Assembly (NCBI GenBank): GCA_021202715.1
Contig: JAJQCL010000111.1
Coordinates: 300 to 12,772, forward strand
DNA length: 12,473 nt
DNA from: Lachnospiraceae bacterium
Lineage (GTDB): Bacteria; Bacillota; Clostridia; Lachnospirales; Lachnospiraceae
Direction: 5' to 3'
The notes beneath the pieces are model-generated. The model was given only the letters and a program-made list of their open reading frames with translations, made no database searches and was not told the DNA's origin. Below, in pieces: positions 5,389 through 11,185 of this stretch. The translations under genes were made by a program, and so were the position numbers. Numbering within the stretch: position 1 is the first letter of the stretch; each line of letters begins with the position of its first letter.

Positions 5389-6824
5389 AGCGCCTGAGAG
5401 TGAAACGTCTGAGAGACACCTCCATCCGTACAAAGATCACCCTGTGGTTCTCCGCGGCTCTGATTCTGGTCATCATTCTTACCTATTTCGTCATTCTGTC
5501 GGCCAGCTGGCAGGTGATCAGAAAGACCATCCGCGACAACCTCATCGAGGCTGTGACCCACAACATTGACGAGGTGGAATACTATACCTCCCTGGAAGCG
5601 GAGAGCCGCAACAACGAGGTGGATTATTATGTCTCCTATGGCGACGGGTTTCTGGAGATCGACGACGATTTTCTCGATGAGGTAAACGAGGTGCACACCT
5701 CCCTCTGTCAGTCGGACGGGACGCTGCTCTACGGGGAGAATCCCATTGCCCGCTACACGACCGACCTGTCGTTCGAGGACGCTGAGGTACAAACGGTCGA
5801 TGCGGGTGGCACCGAGTATTATGTCTATGATATTTACCTGAACGGCGAAGGACTGGAGGGACTCTGGCTGCGCGGCGTGGTCTCGGAGACGCAGGGCGAG
5901 GTACAGCTCTCTTCCATTTCCCGCATCTCCCTGATCCTGCTGCCAAGTCTGGTCTTCTTCGCCATCCTGGGCGGCGTCCTCATCGCCCGGCGCACGCTGC
6001 GGCCAATCGATCAGATCTCCGACACGGCAGCGCGCATCCGCCAGGGGGACGATCTCAAACAGCGCATCGAGCTGGGCGAGGGAGGCGATGAGCTGCACCG
6101 TCTGGCGAACCAGTTCAACGAGATGTTCGCCCGGCTGGATGATTCCTTCCAGGCCCAGCAGCAATTTGTCTCCGACGCCTCCCACGAGCTGCGCACGCCG
6201 GTCTCGGTAATCCTCGCCCAGTGCGAACTGACGCTGGAACAGGAGCGCTCCACCGAGGAATATGTAGAATCCTTACGTGTGATTCAGCGTCAGGGACGCC
6301 GGATGAACCGGCTCGTCAGCGATATGCTGGATTACTGTCGTCTGGAGCTGCAGCCGGAGCGGTATGAGAAGGAAGAATTCGATCTGACGGAGCTGGTCGA
6401 GGATGTCTGCACGGATATGGCACTGATCCGTGAGAAAGACATCACACTGACCTGGGAGCTCACACCGGCGGTGCATATCTGCGGAAACCGGATGCTTCTC
6501 AGTCGGCTCCTTACGAATCTCCTCAGCAATGCCTATCGGTACGGCAGCCCCGGGGGACACACGAAGGTCCATCTGACCACCGGGGAGGGACGTGTCTTCC
6601 TCTCCGTGCAGGACGACGGCATTGGCATCGCGCCCGAGGAGCAGGAAAACATCTTCCGCCGTTTCTATCAGGTGGACGCCTCCCGCGGCAGCGCCGGCAG
6701 CGGCCTGGGGCTGGCCATGGTCCAGGGAATCGCCCAGTTCCACGGTGGCCTGGTCCGGGTCGAAAGCGCGCCAGGCCAGGGAAGCACATTCACGCTGGAA
6801 ATGCCGTCCGGCCTGAGTTCCTGA
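5385..6824 (+). CDS. Membrane sensor histidine kinase, cognate to the upstream regulator
   Basis: 479 aa. Membrane segment 1 is at about 20-42, an extracytoplasmic loop at about 43-178, membrane segment 2 at about 180-200, HAMP at 200-252, the HisKA box DASHELRTP with His267, and a HATPase_c domain with N-box Asn378/Asn382, G1 box DDGIG (410-414), F-box RRFYQVD and G2 GSGLGL (438-443). All catalytic motifs are intact. It starts at GTG 5385, with GGGAGGG upstream, overlapping the regulator stop codon. The outward loop is strikingly acidic (about 30 Asp/Glu against about 4 Arg/Lys), which would suit sensing divalent cations or cationic peptides, as in PhoQ; that is inference. HATPase order and length fit class I kinases partnered with OmpR-type regulators. 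There is no terminator after it, so read-through into the PepSY gene is likely. Confidence 0.95.
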   Translation: MKRLRVKRLRDTSIRTKITLWFSAALILVIILTYFVILSASWQVIRKTIRDNLIEAVTHNIDEVEYYTSLEAESRNNEVDYYVSYGDGFLEIDDDFLDEVNEVHTSLCQSDGTLLYGENPIARYTTDLSFEDAEVQTVDAGGTEYYVYDIYLNGEGLEGLWLRGVVSETQGEVQLSSISRISLILLPSLVFFAILGGVLIARRTLRPIDQISDTAARIRQGDDLKQRIELGEGGDELHRLANQFNEMFARLDDSFQAQQQFVSDASHELRTPVSVILAQCELTLEQERSTEEYVESLRVIQRQGRRMNRLVSDMLDYCRLELQPERYEKEEFDLTELVEDVCTDMALIREKDITLTWELTPAVHICGNRMLLSRLLTNLLSNAYRYGSPGGHTKVHLTTGEGRVFLSVQDDGIGIAPEEQENIFRRFYQVDASRGSAGSGLGLAMVQGIAQFHGGLVRVESAPGQGSTFTLEMPSGLSS

Positions 6825-6831
6825 TTGTCTT

Positions 6832-6852
6832 TTATCCTGTGGGTGTTATCCT
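6832..6852 (+). promoter_or_regulatory. Direct repeat TTATCCT-N7-TTATCCT before the PepSY gene
   Basis: Two 7-mers spaced 14 bp in the 66-bp gap between the kinase and PepSY genes. Spacing and the ATCCTGTG core match the repeat upstream of the regulator promoter. A weak promoter TTGTCT (6825-6830), 16 bp, TATCCT (6847-6852) overlaps it, so the second copy might instead be a -10 box. Confidence 0.4.
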
Positions 6853-6890
6853 TCAGGCAGAACATAGAAAACCTGTGAGAGGTGAACATT

Positions 6891-7625
6891 ATGAAAAATT
6901 TCTTTTCATCCCCCGGCCGGATCATCGCCTGCATCGTCTGCGCCGCAGTCATTCTAATCCTGGCCGGAGGGCTGGGTGCCTACGCTGCGCTGTCTCTCAC
7001 CGGAGCCATCGCGCCGAAGGGGAATGAGGTCGTCCTGGCGGAGACCTCCGCCGCGGAGGAAAAAACCTCTGCTGCGGAAACTGAAAGCGATTTTCGGGAA
7101 GAAGAAAGCTCTGTTCCGGAGGCAGGAACCAACACCCCCGAAACAGAAAGCTCTCTTACAAATGAATCAGCTGCCTCCTCGATTTCTCTGGAAGAAGCCC
7201 GAGCCGTCGCATTAGCTGATGCGGGTCTCTCCGAAGACGAAGTAACCTTCACCAAAGCTGCCTCAGACCGTGAAAACGGCATTTCCGTCTACGACTTTGA
7301 ATTCTATACCGACAGCGCAGAATATGAATACGAAATCCGCGCTGCGGACGGCTCTGTCTACAGCAAATCCCGCGAAAACCGGGTACTCGAAACCGAAGCA
7401 TCTACCGAGAGCTCCCGGATTTCCCTCGACGAGGCCAAAGCGATCGCCCTCGAACAGGCCGGTCTCTCTGCCTCAGAGGTGACCTTCGTGAAAGCCAAGA
7501 TGGAGAAGGACGACGGGCTTCTGGTTTATGAGATCGAATTCTTCCAGGGACGAACCGAGTATGAATGCACGATCGACGCCCTGACCGGCGAGATCCTCGA
7601 ATACGACGAAGAGTGGGACGACTGA
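6891..7625 (+). CDS. Membrane-anchored tandem PepSY-domain protein
   Basis: 244 aa from ATG 6891, with GAGAGG about eight bases upstream; a GTG at 6882 overlaps that ribosome site and is less likely. There is one uncleaved-looking membrane anchor at about 10-35, an Ala/Glu/Ser/Thr-rich linker at 45-96, then two PepSY repeats at 97-160 and 176-239. The repeats align clearly: ISLEEARAVALADAGLSEDEVTF with ISLDEAKAIALEQAGLSASEVTF, each followed by a Tyr/Glu/Phe strand and a DG or TG turn. PepSY domains occur outside the membrane and are linked to protease inhibition or sensor modulation. As the last gene of a two-component operon it may tune the kinase or be its output. The protein is strongly acidic, matching the kinase loop. 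The linker looks low-complexity. Confidence 0.9.
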   Translation: MKNFFSSPGRIIACIVCAAVILILAGGLGAYAALSLTGAIAPKGNEVVLAETSAAEEKTSAAETESDFREEESSVPEAGTNTPETESSLTNESAASSISLEEARAVALADAGLSEDEVTFTKAASDRENGISVYDFEFYTDSAEYEYEIRAADGSVYSKSRENRVLETEASTESSRISLDEAKAIALEQAGLSASEVTFVKAKMEKDDGLLVYEIEFFQGRTEYECTIDALTGEILEYDEEWDD

Positions 7626-7641
7626 GGTCCCACTCTTTTTT
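7609..7641 (+). terminator. Terminator of the two-component/PepSY operon
   Basis: AAGAGTGGGAC (7609-7619) pairs with GTCCCACTCTT (7627-7637), followed by T to 7641. The last codons of the PepSY gene form the left arm and its TGA stop lies in the loop. A second imperfect hairpin (7645-7662, GAA loop, then five T) follows. Confidence 0.9.
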
Positions 7642-7714
7642 AAGAATACGCGAAGCGCATTTTTCAATCCACGGTTTTTCATGCTGAAATCATTTCTCTG
7701 AGGCGCTTTCCCGT

Positions 7715-8872
7715 CTACTGATTTCCCTTAAATTCCATCACCCGCTTCTGGATCTTGAAGGTAGGGCTCAGCAGGCTCTCAATGCCGGTGTCGTGGTTGA
7801 GGTTGTCGATCAGCGTCGCCAGATATTCGCTCATATCCACACTGGTGTAATAATCGCGGCTGAGAAGCTCCGGGCTCTGATAGATCAGGTTGGTCGTGTA
7901 GATGCGGTCGATGAGCCTGGCCTCCCGGGCCTGGTCGAACTTTGCCATGCCGTTTGTGAACAGACCGAAGGTGGCACAGACAAACACCCGGCCTGCCCGC
8001 CGCTCCTTGATCTGCCGCGCCACATCGATGACGCTCTCTCCAGAGGCAATCATATCATCCACAATGATGACATCCTTGCCTTCGACGCTGCTGCCAAGGA
8101 ATTCATGGGCCACAATGGGATTCTTGCCATTGACGATGCGCGTATAATCTCTCCGCTTATAGAACATCCCCATATCCAGCCCCATCATATTTGAGAAATA
8201 AATCGCCCGTCCCACAGCGCCCTCATCCGGGCTGATGACCATCATGTGATCACTGTCGATGATCATTTCCTCTGTCTTCAGCATCTGCTTCACCATCTGG
8301 TAGGTCGGCATGATGGTCTCGAAACCATTCATGGGAATGGCGTTCTGCACGCGGGGATCGTGCGCATCAAAGGTGATGATATTGGTCACGCCCATCGAGG
8401 TGAGCTCCTGCAGCGCCATGGCGCAATCCAGAGATTCCCGGGCCGCGCGCCTGTGCTGGCGGCTCTCATACAGAAAGGGCATGATGACATTGATCCGTTT
8501 GGCCTTGCCGGCCGCCGCCGCGATCACGCGCTTGAGATTCTGGAAATGCTCGTCCGGCGACATGGGGTTGGTCTCCCCGTACATGGAATATTCCACATTG
8601 TAATTGCACACGTCTACGACGATATAGAGATCATCGCCCCGAATCGGTTCCTGAATCATGCCCTTGGCTTCGCCGGAACCAAAGCGGGGAAGAGACACAC
8701 CCACCAGATATGAATCCTTCTGATAACCGGACACCTCCAGCGGCCGGTTTCTCCTCCAGGATGCCAGATAGGAATCCACGCTGTTCACCAGTCCCTCGCA
8801 GCCGGGCAGCGCGATCAGCGCCAGCGGTCCCAGAGGAAGATTCCATCTCTCCTTCGTCTTTTCGTCAGTCAT
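7715..8872 (-). CDS. prs: Ribose-phosphate pyrophosphokinase, long clostridial form
   Basis: Makes PRPP from ribose 5-phosphate and ATP for nucleotide, His and Trp synthesis; cytoplasmic. It is 385 aa, longer than the usual ~315. Recognisable blocks, in order, are RFGSGEAKGMIQEPIRGDD (cf. RFSDGE...ESVRG), MPFLYESRQHRRAARE (cf. the PYxxxxRQDRK ATP-binding segment), FDAHDPRVQ (cf. DLHAxQIQ), YKRRDYTR and the PRPP loop VIIVDDMIASGES with Asp272/Asp273. The loop differs from the canonical DDMIDTGGT by Ala for Asp and SGES for TGGT. The start has AAGGAGAGG upstream and overlaps the end of the dnaC-like gene by eight bases, so it is translationally coupled as the last gene of the dnaD operon. No strong leftward terminator was seen beyond its stop. 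Family is confident; the long variant could be catalytically distinct. Confidence 0.9.
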   Translation of the reverse strand: MTDEKTKERWNLPLGPLALIALPGCEGLVNSVDSYLASWRRNRPLEVSGYQKDSYLVGVSLPRFGSGEAKGMIQEPIRGDDLYIVVDVCNYNVEYSMYGETNPMSPDEHFQNLKRVIAAAAGKAKRINVIMPFLYESRQHRRAARESLDCAMALQELTSMGVTNIITFDAHDPRVQNAIPMNGFETIMPTYQMVKQMLKTEEMIIDSDHMMVISPDEGAVGRAIYFSNMMGLDMGMFYKRRDYTRIVNGKNPIVAHEFLGSSVEGKDVIIVDDMIASGESVIDVARQIKERRAGRVFVCATFGLFTNGMAKFDQAREARLIDRIYTTNLIYQSPELLSRDYYTSVDMSEYLATLIDNLNHDTGIESLLSPTFKIQKRVMEFKGNQ

Positions 8873-9872
8873 GGTTTGCCTCTCCTTGTCTCATTTTTTT
8901 CAGGATCCGGATGTCCTGATCCGGAAAACGCAGGATCCTGTAATGGCCGATGAGCCGTGATGTCACACGCTCTGTATAAATGCGCAGCATGTCATTCATG
9001 CTGAGATTTGTTGAGATCAGCGTGGATCTTCCCCGCAGGATCCTCTCGTTGATGCAGGCAAATAAACGGGAACCTACGAAGGCATTGGAGAGCTCCGTTC
9101 CCAGATCGTCGATGATCAGCAGATCGCAGTCATAGATATACTGCTCCGTCTCCGCAGCCTCGCTCTCCTCATCCCGGGAGAAAGCCTGCTTCGCCAGCAC
9201 ATCAAAGAACTGTCCCGCAGACAGATAGATGACCGGATGATACCGGTCCAGAAGCTCTCTGGCGATGCAGTTGGAGAGGAAGGTCTTGCCGGTCCCCGCC
9301 TGCCCCATGAGAAGAAGGTTCTGCGGCGGTTCGCCAAAATGATCGATGAATTCCCAGGCGATCTCCACGTTTTTCTTCATCATGTCGTAATCCGACACCT
9401 CCGCACCGGGAGAGATGCGGTCCTTCGCATAGAACGCATAGGAGAAAGACGAGAAATTCTCCCTCTCCAGATTCTCCTGAATCGCGGACTGATGGTAAAG
9501 CAGATCGATCATCGCCCGCTTCAGGCAGCGGCATTTCTCCCCATCTACATACCCGGTATCATGGCAGAGGGGACAATCGCAGGGAAGCTCCAGGTAATCG
9601 GCCGGATACCCGGCTCCTGCCAGCAGCACCTCCCGCTCTTCCCTCAGATCCCGGCTCTGACGGGCGCAGCGCGCCGCTTCCTCCTCCCGGCCTGCCAGGA
9701 GAGCCTTCGCCCGGCGGAAGGCCAGATCTGCACGGGTCTCCTCCAGCGTCTGCAGCTGTGGGATCCGGGCAAACGCTTCGCGAATCCGCTCCTGCTGCTT
9801 CTCCTGGTTCGCCGCGCGGCGACGGCTGTATTCCCGCTGGATCCTGTCATACTGTGAATTCGTCAAGGACAT
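8865..9872 (-). CDS. DnaC/DnaI-type helicase loader ATPase
   Basis: 335 aa cytoplasmic AAA+ protein that loads the replicative helicase at origins or stalled forks. The N-terminal third is a charged, probably coiled-coil helical region (1-85). A Cys cluster (Cys98, 100, 103, 114, 116; CPLC then CRC) probably binds zinc, as in DnaI. Walker A GQAGTGKT spans 190-197 with Lys196. Walker B LLIIDDLG has Asp255/Asp256. A sensor-type STN follows (LISTNLS). The C-terminal RLIGHYRILRF segment fits the IstB/DnaC family. Transposon IstB is excluded by the zinc-type N-terminus and by the neighbours. The start has GGGAGG upstream and lies three bases after the dnaD stop. It ends within the prs start (8-nt overlap). 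Strong family assignment; dnaC versus dnaI is a naming matter. Confidence 0.92.
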   Translation of the reverse strand: MSLTNSQYDRIQREYSRRRAANQEKQQERIREAFARIPQLQTLEETRADLAFRRAKALLAGREEEAARCARQSRDLREEREVLLAGAGYPADYLELPCDCPLCHDTGYVDGEKCRCLKRAMIDLLYHQSAIQENLERENFSSFSYAFYAKDRISPGAEVSDYDMMKKNVEIAWEFIDHFGEPPQNLLLMGQAGTGKTFLSNCIARELLDRYHPVIYLSAGQFFDVLAKQAFSRDEESEAAETEQYIYDCDLLIIDDLGTELSNAFVGSRLFACINERILRGRSTLISTNLSMNDMLRIYTERVTSRLIGHYRILRFPDQDIRILKKMRQGEANHD

Positions 9873-9875
9873 CGG

Positions 9876-10985
9876 TCACGCCTCCCTGCCGCTGTATACA
9901 TTGATGCCTCCCTGGTTCAGCAGCTCGTCGTAATTAATCCTGCGCTGTTCGTAGTTCTGAAAACGGTTTCCGGAAGTGGCTCCCTCGCGGCTCTCCCTCT
10001 GTGATCTCTTCCGGCTCTGGCGGCGCTGCTCCCGGCAGGCCCGGGCATCCTCCACCGTGCGGACACCGGCTTCCCGCCAGCCCGCAAGGATCTTCTCCGT
10101 ATACTCGAAGCTCGGCTGGTGGATGGCCGTCATCGTACAGCCGCAGGCCTCCGTGATGACAGGCAGAGACATCTGATACTCTCCGGTCCAGCGCTCCACG
10201 AATTTCTGTTCCTCGCTGGTCAGCATCCGCCCGGTGATCCCGAAAGCTTTCATCACCTGTTTATTCGCTTTGCTGTAGGCCCTGTGGGATTCTTTGGCCT
10301 GCTCCACCGTCCGCTTGCCCTCGGCATGCCATCCCAGAGCGACGGATTCCATATAGCGACAGCTCCGGTGGCCGCCGCCCACGCAGTACTCCACCAGATA
10401 CTCTACCAGATCTTCCGGAAAATGCAGGTCTTCATACAGATACGCAAAAAGCTGCATATCCCGGGGCGTCAGGGGCCGTGCCAGATATTTTTCCGCCACA
10501 TACAGGATCTGCCGGAACTCCTCATCCTCCTGCAGCTTATCCAGAGAGTCCTGGGAAATGCTGTACTTCTTCGTACTCTTTTTCGCTCCACGTCCGTCTG
10601 ATTCTTCTCCGACCGCAGAAGACGCGGCTTCCATACTCTCCGCGGCCCCCGCCTCGGAGGTCACACAGGCCGCCGCCTGTGTCCGGCCGCACGCCGCACT
10701 CCGTTCAGTCGGCAGAAGCAACAACAGCTCTTCCCCCTCGCGGCGGACCAGTCCCTGCTTCTCCCAGTAGCGCAAAGCCCGCCCTACGTCCGTCTCCGTG
10801 CAGTTCAGACGATCTGCCAGAGCCGACTCGGACACATCCTCTCCCGGCGTCTGGGAGAGGCGGAGCAGATACAGGTACGCCTTCACGAACTCCCCGTTGG
10901 CCTCCGCCATGTATTCATCAATGAAGAGATTTGACACCTCTGTCGTCATCGTCTGATTCTGATTCCTGATCTGCAAAATCTTCAC
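9876..10985 (-). CDS. dnaD: DnaD-domain primosome / replication initiation protein
   Basis: 369 aa with a GTG start at 10985. An N-terminal winged-helix domain covers about 15-90 (FIDEYMAEANGEFVKAYLYLLR, then a two-helix DNA-binding pattern). An Ala/Ser/Glu-rich linker (93-140) follows, then two DnaB_2/DnaD C-domains (about 155-233 and 242-316), each with the family YxxxIxxxW motif (Tyr211...Trp219 and Tyr295...Trp303), and a very basic tail (320-350). The GTG was preferred because about 16 residues then precede VSNLFIDEYM as in relatives; TTG 10976 (GGAG eight bases upstream) and ATG 10949 are alternatives. The open frame extends to 11126 but that part covers the promoter. It is first in the operon dnaD-loader-prs. 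Role: remodels DNA and helps recruit the loader and helicase. Confidence 0.88.
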   Translation of the reverse strand: MKILQIRNQNQTMTTEVSNLFIDEYMAEANGEFVKAYLYLLRLSQTPGEDVSESALADRLNCTETDVGRALRYWEKQGLVRREGEELLLLLPTERSAACGRTQAAACVTSEAGAAESMEAASSAVGEESDGRGAKKSTKKYSISQDSLDKLQEDEEFRQILYVAEKYLARPLTPRDMQLFAYLYEDLHFPEDLVEYLVEYCVGGGHRSCRYMESVALGWHAEGKRTVEQAKESHRAYSKANKQVMKAFGITGRMLTSEEQKFVERWTGEYQMSLPVITEACGCTMTAIHQPSFEYTEKILAGWREAGVRTVEDARACREQRRQSRKRSQRESREGATSGNRFQNYEQRRINYDELLNQGGINVYSGREA

Positions 10986-10995
10986 TCCGTTTCCT

Positions 10996-11011
10996 GTCCC
11001 CGACCGGGGAC
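10996..11011 (-). promoter_or_regulatory. Perfect hairpin in the dnaD 5' leader
   Basis: GTCCCC (10996-11001) and GGGGAC (11006-11011) flank a 4-nt loop. This GC-rich stem starts at or just after the predicted transcript 5' end and stops about 10 bases before the GTG start, close to its ribosome site. It could be an mRNA-stabilising 5' hairpin, a translational brake, or a dyad operator downstream of the promoter. Confidence 0.5.
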
Positions 11012-11017
11012 CTTCAC

Positions 11018-11045
11018 AGTATAGCACACGAATTTTGTTTTGCAA
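11018..11045 (-). promoter_or_regulatory. Promoter of the dnaD-loader-prs operon
   Basis: On the - strand, TATACT (11023-11018) is preceded by TGC, an extended -10. TTGCAA (11045-11040) lies 16 bp upstream, or TTTGCA at 17 bp. The -35 is weaker than the other promoters in the window, compensated by the TG extension. Predicted start near 11011. Confidence 0.7.
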
Positions 11046-11082
11046 ACTGTGATTTCCTGTCCTGAAATCCCGCACCGGACAT

Positions 11083-11185
11083 TGTGGAAACTGTGGATTT
11101 CGTGGAAAAGTACGGTTTTTCGACAAAAAAACACAGGTTTATCAACCGTCCAAATTGTTGATAAACCTGTGGATAGTGTGGATAA
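11083..11185. promoter_or_regulatory. Cluster of DnaA-box-like 9-mers upstream of dnaD
   Basis: On the - strand the DnaA box TTATCCACA occurs perfectly at 11185-11177, followed directly by CTATCCACA (11176-11168) and, three bases on, TTATCAACA (11164-11156). After the murC terminator comes a second triad with exact 9-bp period: TTTTCCACG (11109-11101), AAATCCACA (11100-11092) and GTTTCCACA (11091-11083). All six point the same way. One perfect 9-mer alone could be chance, but the clustering and periodicity are hard to explain otherwise. Binding by DnaA is inference. One box overlaps the terminator stem. Confidence 0.55.
11125..11171 (-). terminator. Strong Rho-independent terminator of murC
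   Basis: A 15-bp perfect inverted repeat: CACAGGTTTATCAAC (11132-11146) against GTTGATAAACCTGTG (11157-11171) with a 10-nt loop. On the - strand it is followed by seven T (complement of A at 11125-11131). It separates murC from the dnaD operon, showing that the latter uses its own promoter. Confidence 0.9.

Noticed and set aside
5358..6185. Antisense ORF of 275 codons opposite the sensor kinase
   Set aside because: Shadow of the kinase coding frame; no start signals and composition typical of reverse-complement reading.
7645..7662. Terminator of prs on the - strand
   Set aside because: The hairpin pairs well leftward (one G-U), but no T-run follows on that strand; T-runs are on the + side.
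8865..9872. IstB transposase helper of an insertion sequence
   Set aside because: The ATPase core is similar, but there is no IstA gene or terminal repeat nearby, and the Cys-rich N-terminal region plus dnaD neighbour indicate a helicase loader.
10986..11126. 47-residue N-terminal extension of the DnaD protein
   Set aside because: It covers the -10/-35 region and the leader hairpin; relatives begin about 16 residues before the conserved VSN(R/L)FIDEYM.
11083..11185. Chromosomal replication origin
   Set aside because: DnaA-like boxes are present, but there is no dnaA/dnaN/rpmH neighbourhood and no clear AT-rich unwinding element; regulatory or titration sites fit better.
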